DNA of 64,000 nt from Arthrobacter alpinus (GCF_001445575.1 NZ_CP013200.1:2356001-2420000), one strand, 5' to 3'. Counted from the first letter of the stretch, positions 8,781 to 19,446 are shown. Notes: a model not told the origin generated them from the sequence alone. Made by a program: numbers and translations.

Positions 8781-10235
8781 AGTGACCTCTTTAGTGCCCT
8801 TCGCGGGGACGATGACGCGGACGACGACGGCACCCTCGCCTTGGGCGGCGGGTCCTTTGGCGGCGGCAGTGCCGAGCCGGCGTCGCGCCCACGCAGCCCT
8901 CTAGCCGTGCGCATGCGGCCCCGCAGCCTCGATGAAGTGGTGGGCCAACAGCACCTGCTGGGTCCTGGCTCGCCGTTGCAAATGTTGGCCGCCGGCGGCA
9001 GCGCCGGGGGAGCGGCAGGGCCTGCCTCCGTCATGTTGTGGGGCCCTCCGGGAACAGGGAAAACCACGCTAGCCCATGTCATTGCCCGTGGTCCGGGGCG
9101 GAAGTTTGTTGAACTCTCCGCCATCACCGCTGGGGTCAAGGACGTGCGCCGGGTCATGGATCAGGCGCTGAATGACAGGGATCTGCACGGGCGCACCACC
9201 GTGTTGTTCCTCGATGAGATCCACCGCTTCAACAAGGCACAGCAAGATGCGTTGCTGCCGGGCGTGGAGAACCGCTGGGTGGTGCTGATCGCTGCCACCA
9301 CGGAGAACCCGTCCTTCTCCGTGGTGGCGCCGCTGCTCTCCCGCTCCATCTTGCTCACGCTCCAGCCACTGACCAACGCCGATATCCAGGACCTGCTGGA
9401 ACGGGCCGTGGAAGATCCGCGAGGGCTGGACAAGCTCGTGACCGTGACCGATGACGCCCTGGACCATCTGGTTCGGCTGGCCGCTGGCGACGCCCGCCGC
9501 GGCCTGACCACCCTCGAGGCTGCTGCTGGCGTGGCGTTGTCGGAGCTGGCAACGGATGCCGGGGATGAACCCGTGGTGATTGATTTGGCCATAGCCGAAC
9601 GCGCCATAGACGCGGCCGCCGTGCGCTATGACAGGGCGGGTGATCAGCACTATGACATCATCAGTGCCTTTATTAAATCCGTACGCGGCTCAGACGTTGA
9701 CGCCGCTTTGCATTACCTTGCCCGGATGCTGGAGGCGGGGGAGGACCCTCGCTTCATCAGCCGCCGCATCATGATTTCTGCTGCCGAGGACGTGGGAATG
9801 GCCGATCCCACAGCTTTGCAAACTGCTGTGGCTGCCGCCCAGGCTGTGGCGTTGATCGGCATGCCGGAGGCCCGGATCATCCTGGCCGAGGCCGTGGTGC
9901 ATGTGGCCACGGCGCCAAAGTCCAATGCCTCCTACAACGGCATTAACGCAGCTATCGCCGATGTGCGAGCCGGCAAGGGCACCATGGTGCCGGCGCCGCT
10001 GCGCGACGCCCACTATGCCGGTTCCGCCGGACTGGGACACGGCAAGGGCTACATTTACGCCCACGATGCCCCGCACTCCATCGCCACGCAGCAATACCCG
10101 CCGGATGACCTGGTGGGAAAGAACTACTACACGCCAACGGCCAACGGGCATGAACGCGATCTGGGTCCACGACTCACCAGGTTGCGGGAGATCATTCGCG
10201 GCTCGTCAAGTAGCACCCCACCCAAAAAGAGCTGA
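8778..10235 (+). CDS. rarA: Replication-associated recombination protein A (AAA+ ATPase)
   Basis: RarA/MgsA is related to clamp loaders and acts at stalled replication forks and gaps. The 485 residues show an N-terminal acidic/Gly-rich tail, the box [20 protein letters not shown], Walker [10 protein letters not shown] (89-97), Walker [11 protein letters not shown] (141-150), sensor 1 AATTENPSF, and the C-terminal tetramerisation region with [19 protein letters not shown] and YPPDDL. Family length and order are normal. The conserved MSDLF start supports GTG 8778. Confidence 0.95.
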   Translation: MSDLFSALRGDDDADDDGTLALGGGSFGGGSAEPASRPRSPLAVRMRPRSLDEVVGQQHLLGPGSPLQMLAAGGSAGGAAGPASVMLWGPPGTGKTTLAHVIARGPGRKFVELSAITAGVKDVRRVMDQALNDRDLHGRTTVLFLDEIHRFNKAQQDALLPGVENRWVVLIAATTENPSFSVVAPLLSRSILLTLQPLTNADIQDLLERAVEDPRGLDKLVTVTDDALDHLVRLAAGDARRGLTTLEAAAGVALSELATDAGDEPVVIDLAIAERAIDAAAVRYDRAGDQHYDIISAFIKSVRGSDVDAALHYLARMLEAGEDPRFISRRIMISAAEDVGMADPTALQTAVAAAQAVALIGMPEARIILAEAVVHVATAPKSNASYNGINAAIADVRAGKGTMVPAPLRDAHYAGSAGLGHGKGYIYAHDAPHSIATQQYPPDDLVGKNYYTPTANGHERDLGPRLTRLREIIRGSSSSTPPKKS

Positions 10236-10310
10236 CGGCAAAGGCCCAGAAGCAGGGCTGAGCCCAGCGCTCAAGGAACTCGTCTCGACGTCTGTCCTGC
10301 CCTGAAGTGG

Positions 10311-10316
10311 TAGAGT
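10311..10316 (+). promoter_or_regulatory. Possible rpsD -10 box
   Basis: TAGAGT fits TANNNT and would give a leader of about 200 nt before rpsD. No good -35 is seen. The leader includes a small hairpin (ACGGC, T5 loop, GCCGT) near 10373-10388. Confidence 0.35.
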
Positions 10317-10519
10317 TAAACCCGCACTGGCAAGCTCTGGCTCCATGCACAACATCCACGTACGGTTTGTACGGCTTTTTGCCGTGTATTTACAGTGCTC
10401 ATGGCCTTTTCAAGGAAATGTTGTCCATGCCCAGGTGCTGTAGCGAAGGGCCGCAGTAGCCCCAGCTCTCCACAATGGAGGCCAGACAAATACTTATTGC
10501 AAATATTGGAAGGACACAA

Positions 10520-11146
10520 GTGGCTAACAACACACGTGCCCGCCGTCAGGCTCGCCTTTCGCGAGCCCTCGGCATTGCTCTGACCCCGAAGGCAGCTAAG
10601 TACCTCGAGCGCCGCCCGTACGGCCCCGGTGAGCACGGCCGCGCCCGCAAGAAGCAGGACAGCGACTACGCCGTACGCTTGCGCGAAAAGCAGCGTCTGC
10701 GCGCCCAGTACGGTATCCGCGAAGCACAGCTGACCCGTGCCTTCGAAGAAGCCAAGCGCACCAAGGGCATGACCGGTGAGAACCTGGTTGAGATCTTGGA
10801 AAGCCGTTTGGACGCCTTGGTTCTGCGTGCAGGCTTCGCCCGCACCACCGCTCAGGCTCGCCAGCTGGTTGTTCACCGCCACATCATGGTTGACGGCGCC
10901 CGCGTGGACCGCCCGTCGTTCCGCGTTGCCGAGGGTCAGCTGATCCACGTGCACCCGCGCAGCCAGACCATGGTTCCGTTGCAGCTCGCTGCAGCCGGCG
11001 CTCACCGCGACGTGCTCCCCGCCGTCCCGGCTTACTTGGATGTGAAGTTGGAGAGCCTGCAGGCTCGCCTGGTTCGCAAGCCCAAGCGTGTCGAGGTTCC
11101 CGTAACCTGTGAAGAGCAGCTGGTTGTTGAATTCTACTCACGCTAA
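10520..11146 (+). CDS. rpsD: 30S ribosomal protein S4
   Basis: The primary 16S rRNA-binding protein that nucleates assembly of the small subunit body; 208 residues. The N-terminus (ANNTRARRQARLSRALG) lacks the four-Cys zinc site, so this is the zinc-free form. The S4 RNA-binding domain is seen as ESRLDALVLRAGFARTTAQA and QLVVHRHIMVDG. GTG 10520 follows GGAAGG by 7 nt and the family start fits; an in-frame ATG at 10475 would add 15 unrelated residues. It is a single-gene unit, away from the rpsM-rpsK-rpoA cluster, as in related actinobacteria. Confidence 0.97.
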   Translation: MANNTRARRQARLSRALGIALTPKAAKYLERRPYGPGEHGRARKKQDSDYAVRLREKQRLRAQYGIREAQLTRAFEEAKRTKGMTGENLVEILESRLDALVLRAGFARTTAQARQLVVHRHIMVDGARVDRPSFRVAEGQLIHVHPRSQTMVPLQLAAAGAHRDVLPAVPAYLDVKLESLQARLVRKPKRVEVPVTCEEQLVVEFYSR

Positions 11147-11192
11147 ATCTTCTTAGCATTGAGTAGAGCTCGATTCATTCGCAGCTTGAAAC

Positions 11193-11230
11193 ACAAAACA
11201 GCCCGTGGCCTCCGCCGCGGGCTGTTTTGT
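11193..11230 (+). terminator. Intrinsic terminator after rpsD
   Basis: A perfect outer stem (ACAAAACAGCCCG with CGGGCTGTTTTGT) with a GC core ends in a T-rich tract, 46 bp after the rpsD stop. Confidence 0.9.
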
Positions 11231-11350
11231 ACCCACCCAAGCCCACTTTTGGACTAAGGTACTTTGGGGAAAGATGTTGTTTCCGGCCCCGGCCAGAGCG
11301 CATCGGCCAAACGAGTCACAGACGAGTCAACGAATTGAGGCGGCACGCAT

Positions 11351-11725
11351 ATGAGCGGTGGCGACATTGCAGGACTGATAGCGGCAGGAGTCTTTGCCAT
11401 CCTAGTGGCGCTGCTGGCAGTGCCCATCCTCAAATTGGGCAAGGTGTTTGATGAGATTCGCGTGACCATCAAACAGATTGGTGACGGCACCACGCCGCTC
11501 ATCGATGAGGTCACCGCCACGGTTGCCACCACCAACACCCAGCTGGGCAAGGTGGATGGGATTTCCAATAACGTCTCCGACGCCACCGCCAACATCTCGG
11601 CGCTCTCCGCTCTCGTGGCCGCAACCATCGGTTCACCATTGATCAAGGTTGCCGCCTTCTCCTACGGCGTCCGCCAAGCCTTTGCCGGCCGCGGGAAACC
11701 CACGCGCGCACGGCGCAGCCGCTAA
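11351..11725 (+). CDS. DUF948 family membrane protein
   Basis: A 124-residue protein with one N-terminal transmembrane helix (about 5-27), a long amphipathic heptad-like region (FDEIRVTIKQIGDGTTPLID) and a basic C-terminus. This is the DUF948 layout; the function is unknown. It starts at ATG 11351 behind a GAGG-type site. The next small membrane gene starts 27 bp after it and alaS follows, so the three are probably co-transcribed. Confidence 0.85.
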   Translation: MSGGDIAGLIAAGVFAILVALLAVPILKLGKVFDEIRVTIKQIGDGTTPLIDEVTATVATTNTQLGKVDGISNNVSDATANISALSALVAATIGSPLIKVAAFSYGVRQAFAGRGKPTRARRSR

Positions 11726-11752
11726 GCGAAGCCCTTCCAAGGACAAACACCC

Positions 11753-11989
11753 ATGAAGAAAATCTTTTGGCTCGGCGTCGGCATCACCGTTGGCGTCATC
11801 GCAGCCCGAAAAATCACAGCAGCCAAGGGCGCGCTGGGACCAGCAGGTCTCAACCGTGCAGTAGGGGCAATGAGCGACGCCGTTCACGACTTCGCCGATG
11901 CTCTCCGTGAGAACATGAATGAACGTGAAAGTGACTTGCGGATCGCCCTCGGTGTGGACACGGATCCCTCCGCCACCACCCGCCGCTGA
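11753..11989 (+). CDS. Small conserved membrane protein (DUF6167-like)
   Basis: A 78-residue protein: an N-terminal hydrophobic segment (FWLGVGITVGVIAARKI), then an amphipathic helix with FADALRENMNERESDLRIAL. Its position between the DUF948 gene and alaS and its motif match a small actinobacterial family that I recall as DUF6167. No biochemical function can be read from the sequence. Confidence 0.75.
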   Translation: MKKIFWLGVGITVGVIAARKITAAKGALGPAGLNRAVGAMSDAVHDFADALRENMNERESDLRIALGVDTDPSATTRR

Positions 11990-12104
11990 TCCACAGCTGA
12001 TGCACCAACTGGCCGGCAGGTGCCCGGCCACCCCGCGCTGCGCGTCCAACGCCAGCGAATCAAAGTTTTTTGCCCGATAGAACTATGAAGGAGCCACCAG
12101 GCTA

Positions 12105-14786
12105 ATGAAATCGCACGACATTGCACGCCGCTGGGTAGATTTTTTCGCCAGCAAGTCACACACCCCCGTGCCCTCGGCCTCACTGGTGTCCTCCGACCCG
12201 TCACTGCTCTTCACGGTGGCAGGCATGGTTCCCTTCATTCCCTACCTGACAGCCCGCGAGGTGCCGCCGTTCAAGCGCGCCACCAGCGTGCAAAAGTGCA
12301 TCCGCACCGGCGACATTGAAGAAGTGGGCAAGACGGTCCGGCACGGCACGTTCTTCCAGATGTGCGGTAACTTCTCCTTTGGAGATTACTTCAAGGAAAC
12401 CGCCATTCCCTACGCCTGGGAACTGCTGACAAGCTCAATAGCCGACGGCGGCTTCGGCCTCCCAGCCGATCGGCTGTGGGTCACGGTGTACGAGGAAGAC
12501 GACGAGGCCCTGGAAATCTGGCGCGACAAAGTGGGCTTCCCCGAGGAGCGCATCCAGCGCATTGGCAAGGAAGACAACTACTGGTCCACGGGCCAGCCCG
12601 GCCCGGCCGGCCCGTGCTCGGAGATCTTCTATGACCGCGGCGCCGAGTACGGTGTTGAGGGCGGGCCCATCGCCGATGAAACCCGTTACATTGAAATCTG
12701 GAACCTCGTGTTCATGCAGTACCAGATTGACAACGTCACCTCCAAGGTTGACTTTGACGTGGTAGGCGAGCTGCCCAACAAGAACATCGACACGGGCCTG
12801 GGCCTGGAGCGTTTGGCCATGATTCTCCAAGGCGTGGAGAACATGTACGAGACCGATCAGGTCCGCCCCGTCCTGGACAAGGCCGCAGAGCTGTCCGGCA
12901 AGGAGTACACCTCCACCGAGGACCCGGCAGATCCGCACCACATTGACGATGTCCGCATGCGCGTTGTCGCCGACCACATCCGTTCAGCCTTGATGTTGAT
13001 TTCCGACGGCGTCACCCCCTCCAACGAAGGCCGCGGCTATGTGCTGCGCCGCCTGATCCGCCGTGCCGTGCGCTCCATGCGCCTCCTCGGTGTGGAAACC
13101 GCTGTGTTGCCGGAGCTGCTGCCAGTGTCCCGTGACGCCATGAAGGGCGCTTACCCCGAGGTTGAGACTGACTTCGCCCGGATCTCACGTATTGCTTACG
13201 CCGAAGAGAAATCCTTCCTGCGCACCATCGCCAGCGGCACCGCCCGTTTGGAAGAAGCCGTCAAGGAATCCAAGGCTGCCAACAGCAACCTCTCTGCCAC
13301 TGAGGCGTTCGCGTTGCATGACACCTACGGTTTCCCGATCGATCTGACCCTGGAAATGGCTGGCGAAGCTGGGCTGGCCGTGGATGAGGCCGGCTTCCGT
13401 GCCCTCATGCTCGAGCAGCGCCAGCGTGCCCAGAAGGATGCCAAGTCCAAGAAGAGCGGCCACGCCGACCTTTCCGTCTTCCACGAGCTGCTGGCTCAGG
13501 GCGAGACGGTGTTTACCGGTTACACCGAGCTGGAAGGTGAGGGCCGTGTGCGCTCCATCCTGGCTAACGGCGTCTCGGTGCAGCACGCCTCAACCGGCGA
13601 TGAAATCTCGCTAGTTCTGGACGCCACCCCGTTTTACGCTGAGGCAGGTGGCCAGAGTGCAGATACCGGCCTCATCACCGGTGACGGCTTCGTTGTCGAG
13701 GTGCTGGATGTTCAGAAGCCCATCAAGGGCCTGAGCGTCCACAAGGCCATTGTGCGCGAAGGCGAACTGCCAGCCGACGCCTTGGTGCGTGCCGCCGTGG
13801 ACCGGGAACGCCGCCACGCCGCCGAACAGGCGCACACCGGTACGCACATTGTGCACGCCGCCCTGCACCAGATCCTCGGCCCGGAAGCCACCCAGCGTGG
13901 CTCCTACAACAAAGCCGGCTACCTGCGCTTTGACTTTGCCTGGGGAGAAGGCCTGAGCACGGCAACGCGCTCGGAAATTGAAGAAGTGGCCAACATCGCC
14001 ATCCGCAACAACTACCGCGTGGACACCAAGGTCATGGACCTGGACGCCGCCAAGGCCCTAGGCGCAATGGCACTGTTCGGCGAGAACTACGGTTCCGAGG
14101 TGCGCGTTGTAGAGATCGACGGCGCCTGGTCCCGTGAGCTCTGCGGTGGCACCCATGTGGCAAGCACCTCTCGCATCGGCTCCCTGACCCTGCTCGGTGA
14201 GCAGTCAGTTGGTTCCGGAAACCGCCGTGTTGAAGCCTTTGTTGGTCTGGATTCCTTCCGCCATTTGGCCGCCGAGCGCGCCCTGGTCAGCTCGCTGACC
14301 GACATGCTCAAGGTTCCCTCCAATTTGCTGGCGGAACGCGTCTCCGCAACCCTATTGAAGCTCAAGAATGCGGAAAAGCAGTTGGAGCAGCTCCGCAAGG
14401 AACAGCTCAGCGCCGCCGCGGCCACACTGGTGGGCTCCGCTGTGGACGCCAACGGAGTTCGGGTGATTGCTCACGATGCCGGTGAAGTCAGCAGTGCTGA
14501 TGATCTGCGCGGGCTGGCCCTTGACCTGCGCGATCGTCTCGGCTCAGCGCCGTCGACCATTGCCGTGGCAGGTGCCAGCAATGGCCGCCCCATCATCTTG
14601 GTGGTCACCAACGAGGCCGCCCGCGAGGCAGGCGTCAAGGCCGGCAACCTGGTCAAGCTGGCCTCGGGCATCTTGGGTGGTGGCGGCGGTGGTAAGCCGG
14701 ACATGGCTCAGGGCGGCGGCCAGGACGTCAACGCTATCGGCGCCGCACTGGCTGCCGTCAGCGATGCCGTGGCGAATCGATCCTAG
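12105..14786 (+). CDS. alaS: Alanyl-tRNA synthetase
   Basis: It charges tRNA-Ala and clears mischarged Ser/Gly-tRNA; 893 residues. The catalytic core is at the N-terminus (FTVAGMVPFIPYL, RTGDIEEVGKTVRHGTFFQM). The editing domain holds zinc-type motifs HTGTH (about residue 577) and CGGTH (about 680), and the C-terminal DHHA1-type domain ends GGGGGGKPDMAQGGGQD. ATG 12105 lies behind AAGGAG with a 9-12 nt spacer. ruvX begins 7 nt after its stop, so it heads an operon running through the aro genes. Confidence 0.97.
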   Translation: MKSHDIARRWVDFFASKSHTPVPSASLVSSDPSLLFTVAGMVPFIPYLTAREVPPFKRATSVQKCIRTGDIEEVGKTVRHGTFFQMCGNFSFGDYFKETAIPYAWELLTSSIADGGFGLPADRLWVTVYEEDDEALEIWRDKVGFPEERIQRIGKEDNYWSTGQPGPAGPCSEIFYDRGAEYGVEGGPIADETRYIEIWNLVFMQYQIDNVTSKVDFDVVGELPNKNIDTGLGLERLAMILQGVENMYETDQVRPVLDKAAELSGKEYTSTEDPADPHHIDDVRMRVVADHIRSALMLISDGVTPSNEGRGYVLRRLIRRAVRSMRLLGVETAVLPELLPVSRDAMKGAYPEVETDFARISRIAYAEEKSFLRTIASGTARLEEAVKESKAANSNLSATEAFALHDTYGFPIDLTLEMAGEAGLAVDEAGFRALMLEQRQRAQKDAKSKKSGHADLSVFHELLAQGETVFTGYTELEGEGRVRSILANGVSVQHASTGDEISLVLDATPFYAEAGGQSADTGLITGDGFVVEVLDVQKPIKGLSVHKAIVREGELPADALVRAAVDRERRHAAEQAHTGTHIVHAALHQILGPEATQRGSYNKAGYLRFDFAWGEGLSTATRSEIEEVANIAIRNNYRVDTKVMDLDAAKALGAMALFGENYGSEVRVVEIDGAWSRELCGGTHVASTSRIGSLTLLGEQSVGSGNRRVEAFVGLDSFRHLAAERALVSSLTDMLKVPSNLLAERVSATLLKLKNAEKQLEQLRKEQLSAAAATLVGSAVDANGVRVIAHDAGEVSSADDLRGLALDLRDRLGSAPSTIAVAGASNGRPIILVVTNEAAREAGVKAGNLVKLASGILGGGGGGKPDMAQGGGQDVNAIGAALAAVSDAVANRS

Positions 14787-14793
14787 GGTTTTT

Positions 14794-15384
14794 GTGACGG
14801 AGCAGAATTACCCGCAAGGGGTCAAACTTGGTGTGGATGTAGGGATGGTTCGGGTGGGGTTGGCAAGCTGTGACCCCGACGGAATTCTGGCCACACCCGT
14901 GAAGACCCTGAGCCGGGACACAAAGAAGAACAGTGACATTAAAGTGGTGGTCAAAGAGGCCACCACCCGCGGCGCACAGCAAATCTTTGTGGGCCTGCCT
15001 CGCACCATGAAGGGTGAGGAAAAGGCCTCGGCGCACATGGCTCGTGGCTATGCCCAGCATCTTGCAAATATGCTGGCGGCCGCGGGTCAGAATGTCCCGG
15101 TGCGGCTTGTGGACGAGCGCTTGACCACTGTTAGTGCCCATCAAGCGCTGCGCCAAGCTGGTCTGGATAGCCGTGAACACCGTAAAGTAGTAGATCAAGT
15201 GGCGGCCGTTGAAATATTGCAGCATGCCTTAGATATGCAAAAAGCGCGCAATTCCGATGTCGGGGAGCTCGTGCGCGCAGTCAAATCAGGCGTTGTGGGG
15301 ACTGCCGATTCACCTGAAGACGAAGAGGGATTAACCATTATCAGCTCTAGTAATGCGCCCGTCGACATGCATGAGGCGCCATGA
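14794..15384 (+). CDS. ruvX: Putative pre-16S rRNA nuclease / Holliday junction resolvase-like protein
   Basis: YqgF/RuvX family, RNase H fold, 196 residues. Visible: the metal-binding start LGVDVGMVRVGLA, the strand VGLPRTM, the acidic VDERLTTVSA, and DQVAAVEILQHAL near the C-terminus. In bacteria it trims the 5' end of 16S rRNA; a junction-resolving role is older and less certain. The start is GTG 14794, 8 nt after the alaS stop codon. It overlaps mltG by 4 nt (ATGA), which suggests coupled translation. Confidence 0.9.
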   Translation: MTEQNYPQGVKLGVDVGMVRVGLASCDPDGILATPVKTLSRDTKKNSDIKVVVKEATTRGAQQIFVGLPRTMKGEEKASAHMARGYAQHLANMLAAAGQNVPVRLVDERLTTVSAHQALRQAGLDSREHRKVVDQVAAVEILQHALDMQKARNSDVGELVRAVKSGVVGTADSPEDEEGLTIISSSNAPVDMHEAP

Positions 15385-16730
15385 GTGATCTTTTCCGGGA
15401 CCGGTCAGGGCGCCGCAGCTCCGATGCGCAGTTCGGTCAGCAGTCTAGTGAGCCCGCGCAGTACGACGATGAGCAAGCCGCTGGCGAAACGTACTGGCCC
15501 GACGGCAGTGAAGACACCGCCTACACGGGTCATTCAGATTATGAACACTACGAGGAGCATGGGCAGCACCCGTCCTTCGAACATGTCGACGCAGAGCACG
15601 TAGAAGCTGAGCACGTAGAAGCCGAAGCGGCCCCTCTGCCCTCGCGCCGCAACAGCAGGGTCTCCAAACGGGTTCGTAAGCGCCGTCGCACGGCTGTCTT
15701 CCTGGTCATCTTGGTCCTGTTTGGTGCTGTCGTGTTCTTTGCCGTCCAAGCTGTAAAGCCCATGCTGGGCGGATTCTCCGTGCCCGACTATCCGGGTCCC
15801 GGTACCGGAACTGTGAAGATTGTGGTGCCGGCAGGTGCCACGGGACGCACTGTGGCCAGCGATCTCAAAGCCAATGACGTGGTAGCCAGTGAGCAGTCCT
15901 TCCTCGACGCGCTCAGCGCCGCGGATGGCTCGGCTTCCTTGCAGCCAGGCGACTTCACCATGAAGAATCAAATGAAGGCTTCTGACGCTGTTGCCATCTT
16001 GCTGGCTGTCAGCGATTCCAAGGTGCACTATGCCGCCGTGCCGCAGAACCTGCGCATCAACGAAGTCCTGGCCGAACTGGCCAAGAGCACCGGAATCCCC
16101 GTGGCCGAGTTCACAAAACTGGCCAACCAGCCGGCACTGTTCGGGCTCCCTGCCAAGGCTAAAAACCTGGAAGGCTACCTGGCTCCGGGGGAGTACCGCT
16201 TCCCGCTGGAATACGATGCCAAACAAATCCTGAGCGAAATGGTCGGGAAAACCATGAAGGCGCTCACCGAAACCGGCGTCACCGATCCCGTGGAGCAGTT
16301 CCGCATCCTGACGGTTGCCAGCATCATTGAATTTGAAGGCAATGAGGCGAACTACGCCAAGATTTCCGGCGCCATTGAAAACCGCATCAACAACCCCAAC
16401 GGTGAAACCGGGGGACGCTTGGAATCCGATGCAACCGTCGCCTACGGGTTGGGGTTGAAAACCTACAACATCACCGCCGCGCAGAAGGCTGATACGTCTA
16501 ATCTGTACAACACCTTCGCTAACCCGGGGCTTCCTGTGGGTCCCATTGGTTCACCGGCCGTGAAAGCCATTATTGCCGCTGCCCACCCGGAGAAGAACCC
16601 GTACTACTTCTGGGTGACTGTCAACCTGAAGACCGGCGAGACGCTGTACGCGGCTACCTTTGCCGAACACCAAGTCAACGTCGCCAAGTATGTTGCCTGG
16701 TGCGATGCCAATGCAGGGGCGTGCGACTAA
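15381..16730 (+). CDS. mltG: Endolytic murein transglycosylase MltG
   Basis: It cleaves nascent glycan strands at the membrane and so sets strand length. An acidic cytoplasmic N-terminus of about 100 residues is rich in His/Glu and has the short repeat AEHVEAEHVEAE. One transmembrane helix (about 105-125) and a periplasm-side YceG domain follow. In that domain VASIIEFEGNEANY carries the presumed catalytic Glu, with LESDATVAYGLG and NTFANPGLPVGPI. It overlaps ruvX by 4 nt and abuts aroE. Confidence 0.93.
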   Translation: MSDLFRDRSGRRSSDAQFGQQSSEPAQYDDEQAAGETYWPDGSEDTAYTGHSDYEHYEEHGQHPSFEHVDAEHVEAEHVEAEAAPLPSRRNSRVSKRVRKRRRTAVFLVILVLFGAVVFFAVQAVKPMLGGFSVPDYPGPGTGTVKIVVPAGATGRTVASDLKANDVVASEQSFLDALSAADGSASLQPGDFTMKNQMKASDAVAILLAVSDSKVHYAAVPQNLRINEVLAELAKSTGIPVAEFTKLANQPALFGLPAKAKNLEGYLAPGEYRFPLEYDAKQILSEMVGKTMKALTETGVTDPVEQFRILTVASIIEFEGNEANYAKISGAIENRINNPNGETGGRLESDATVAYGLGLKTYNITAAQKADTSNLYNTFANPGLPVGPIGSPAVKAIIAAAHPEKNPYYFWVTVNLKTGETLYAATFAEHQVNVAKYVAWCDANAGACD

Positions 16731-17669
16731 GTGCGCTCTCTTCCCCTACCGGAACCGCTGCCTGATATTCGTCGGGGAGCGGTTCTGGGGCACCCGATTG
16801 GGCACTCGCAGTCGCCGGCCATGCATAACGCCGCGTACACGGTGCTGGGTGCACCATTCGCCTACACCGCCTATGATCTGCAGGTGCCGCAGTTGGCCGC
16901 TTTCCTGGATCAGGTGCGTGCCCATGGCAGCTGGTTCGGGCTGTCCGTGACCATGCCGCTGAAGAATGCGGCCGTGGACCTCATGGACACCCTGACACCC
17001 GTGGCGGCGGCCTTGGGGGCCGTGAACACCATTGTGATCACCACGGACGACGCCGGACATGCTCACCTTTTGGGGGACAACACCGACGTGGCTGGGATCT
17101 ATAACTCTCTGCGCCACGCAGGCGTGGGGGAGCGGCCCCGGGCAGCCATCTTGGGTGGCGGTGGGACCGCGGTCTCAGCCATTGCCGCACTGGCGCATCT
17201 TCAAGCCGTGGAGATCACGGTGTTTGTCCGTAACTTGGAGAAGTCCGCTGGGACTCTCGAGGTGGCGGCGACTCTCGGTGCCGCCGTCGTGCTTGAATCT
17301 TTTGACGGTGCAGCAGCAAAACTTGCCGGCTATGACGTAGTCATCTCCACGCTGCCGCCCCACGGAGCCGACGCCCTCGCAGAAGAGTTTGCGGCCGCCG
17401 GAAACGACGTTGCGGGCGCGCTGTTGCTGGATGTTGCCTATGATCCGTGGCCCAGCGCCTTGGGTCAGGCATGGGAGGGAGCCGGCGGAACTGTTGTGGC
17501 TGGAATCGAAATGCTTTTGTATCAAGGTGTTGAACAAGTCAAGCTGTTTTCAGCGGCCGGAGGGTTCGGCGAACTGGACACAGTGCAAGTCAGGGACGTC
17601 ATCAATGTGATGTGCGACGCAATTGGCGTCCACAGGCGCGATTCCCATGAGCAGAACATGGCAGGATAG
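16731..17669 (+). CDS. aroE: Shikimate dehydrogenase
   Basis: It reduces 3-dehydroshikimate to shikimate with NADPH. The 312 residues show the shikimate-binding [17 protein letters not shown], catalytic Lys in MPLKNAA, NTDVAGI, the dinucleotide loop [14 protein letters not shown] and the C-terminal [11 protein letters not shown]. The GTG start directly follows the mltG stop with no spacer. It is the first of four contiguous shikimate-pathway genes. Confidence 0.93.
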   Translation: MRSLPLPEPLPDIRRGAVLGHPIGHSQSPAMHNAAYTVLGAPFAYTAYDLQVPQLAAFLDQVRAHGSWFGLSVTMPLKNAAVDLMDTLTPVAAALGAVNTIVITTDDAGHAHLLGDNTDVAGIYNSLRHAGVGERPRAAILGGGGTAVSAIAALAHLQAVEITVFVRNLEKSAGTLEVAATLGAAVVLESFDGAAAKLAGYDVVISTLPPHGADALAEEFAAAGNDVAGALLLDVAYDPWPSALGQAWEGAGGTVVAGIEMLLYQGVEQVKLFSAAGGFGELDTVQVRDVINVMCDAIGVHRRDSHEQNMAG

Positions 17670-17674
17670 AGAGT

Positions 17675-18874
17675 ATGTTGCGTTGGTTGACCGCCGGAGA
17701 ATCACATGGCCCGGCTCTTGTTGGAATTATTGAAGGCGTCCCCGCCGGTGTGGAGCTCACGAGCGCCCACATCCGGGACGCCCTTGCGCGCCGTCGTCTA
17801 GGCTATGGCCGCGGCGCCCGCATGAAGTTTGAGCAGGACGTGGTCACCATTTTGGGCGGTGTCCGCCACGGTCTGACTCAGGGTGGCCCCGTCGCCATCC
17901 AGATCGCCAACTCCGAGTGGCCCAAGTGGGAGCAGATCATGTCTGCTGACCCCGTGGATGCCGCTGAGCTTGACGGCCAGGCCCGTAACGCGCCGTTGAC
18001 GCGCCCGCGCCCCGGGCATGCTGATTTCACCGGGATGCAGAAGTACGCCTTCGATGAGGCCCGCCCCGTACTGGAACGTGCCAGTGCCCGCGAAACCGCC
18101 ACCCGGGTGGCCCTTGGTGCGGTTGCTGCACAGATGCTGGCCGCCGTTGGCGTGGAGCTGGTCAGCCACACCGTGCAAATTGCCGGCGTAGCGTCACCGG
18201 AAACCGCGGCGCTGCCGGTCCTTGCCGATGTTGTTGCCCTGGACGCCGATCCGCTGCGCTGCTTTGACGCAGCCACCTCCGCCGCCATGGTGGAAGAGGT
18301 GGACGCCGCCCAGAAGCAGGGTGAAACGCTCGGCGGTGTGGTTGAGGTGCTCGCCTACAACCTGCCTCCCGGACTGGGAAGCTACGTTCATTGGGACCGC
18401 CGTCTGGACTCCCGCCTGGCCGGTGCCCTGATGGGCATCCAGGCCATCAAGGGTGTGGAAGTAGGCGACGGCTTTGCTACGGCAGCCCGCCGCGGATCGG
18501 CCGCACACGATGAAATTGTCCGCGATGATTCCGGGCGCATCATCCGCACCTCCAACCGCGCAGGCGGGATCGAGGGTGGCATGAGCATGGGCGACGTCCT
18601 GCGGGTCCGCGCTGCCATGAAGCCCATCGCCACCGTGCCGCGCGCCCTGAAGACCATTGACGTGGCCACGGGTGAACCCGCCAAGGCACACCACCAGCGC
18701 TCTGACGTCTGTGCCGTTCCGGCGGCGGGCGTGGTGGCTGAAGCCATGACGGCTCTGGTTCTGGCCGAAGCTCTCGTCGAGAAGTTTGGCGGGGACTCCA
18801 TCACGGAGACCAAACGGAACATGGACAGCTACCTGGCAGCCATTCCTGCCAATCTGGATACTCAAGGCCGCTGA
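17675..18874 (+). CDS. aroC: Chorismate synthase
   Basis: It converts EPSP to chorismate using reduced FMN, the last step of the common aromatic pathway. The 399 residues carry all the family blocks: [18 protein letters not shown] at the start, the [13 protein letters not shown] flavin region, [27 protein letters not shown], and [17 protein letters not shown] near the end. Five bp separate it from aroE and its stop overlaps aroK by 1 nt. Confidence 0.97.
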   Translation: MLRWLTAGESHGPALVGIIEGVPAGVELTSAHIRDALARRRLGYGRGARMKFEQDVVTILGGVRHGLTQGGPVAIQIANSEWPKWEQIMSADPVDAAELDGQARNAPLTRPRPGHADFTGMQKYAFDEARPVLERASARETATRVALGAVAAQMLAAVGVELVSHTVQIAGVASPETAALPVLADVVALDADPLRCFDAATSAAMVEEVDAAQKQGETLGGVVEVLAYNLPPGLGSYVHWDRRLDSRLAGALMGIQAIKGVEVGDGFATAARRGSAAHDEIVRDDSGRIIRTSNRAGGIEGGMSMGDVLRVRAAMKPIATVPRALKTIDVATGEPAKAHHQRSDVCAVPAAGVVAEAMTALVLAEALVEKFGGDSITETKRNMDSYLAAIPANLDTQGR

Positions 18875-19446
18875 TGATTAGGGGCCGGGATCCGGTTGGG
18901 GTGCCGGACTTTACGCCCCAACGTCCCATTGTCATGATTGGGCCCATGGCCGTGGGCAAGTCGGTCATTGGTGCCGAACTTGCCCGCGTGCTGGGCCTGA
19001 GCTTCGTGGACTCCGATCACAAGATTGTGGCCAAACACGGGACCATTCCGCGGATTTTTGCCGCCAAAGGTGAGCATCATTTCCGGCAGCTGGAAGCCAA
19101 GGCCATCGCCGATGTCCTGGACGCGCCGGCCCCGGCACCCGTGGTCCTGTCCTTGGGCGGCGGCGCCGTCCTGGACTCCGGAACCCAACAGTTGCTGGCC
19201 CGCACCACAGTAGTTTTCCTGCGCGCAGAACTGGACACCGTCCGGGAGCGCATTACCCGCAGTACCGGCCGGCCCCTCCTGGCGGCGGATCCCGTTGCCA
19301 CGTGGGAACGCCTCGCGGCCGTCCGCGGCCCCGTATACGCCAGACTGGCCGACATCACTCTTGATGTTGGCGACTCCAATGTGCCGCAGCTTGTTGAGCG
19401 GCTGATCCACCTGCTGGAAACAGAATCAAGGAAAGAGAATTCTTAA
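18874..19446 (+). CDS. aroK: Shikimate kinase
   Basis: It phosphorylates shikimate with ATP. The 190 residues contain P-loop GPMAVGKSVIGAELA, the substrate-binding DSDHKIV and FRQLEAKA (Arg), the LSLGGGAV loop and the lid Arg region STGRPLLAADP. The family Thr/Ser after the P-loop Lys is Ser here. The start overlaps the aroC stop (TGATG), and aroB follows after 3 bp. Confidence 0.94.
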   Translation: MIRGRDPVGVPDFTPQRPIVMIGPMAVGKSVIGAELARVLGLSFVDSDHKIVAKHGTIPRIFAAKGEHHFRQLEAKAIADVLDAPAPAPVVLSLGGGAVLDSGTQQLLARTTVVFLRAELDTVRERITRSTGRPLLAADPVATWERLAAVRGPVYARLADITLDVGDSNVPQLVERLIHLLETESRKENS

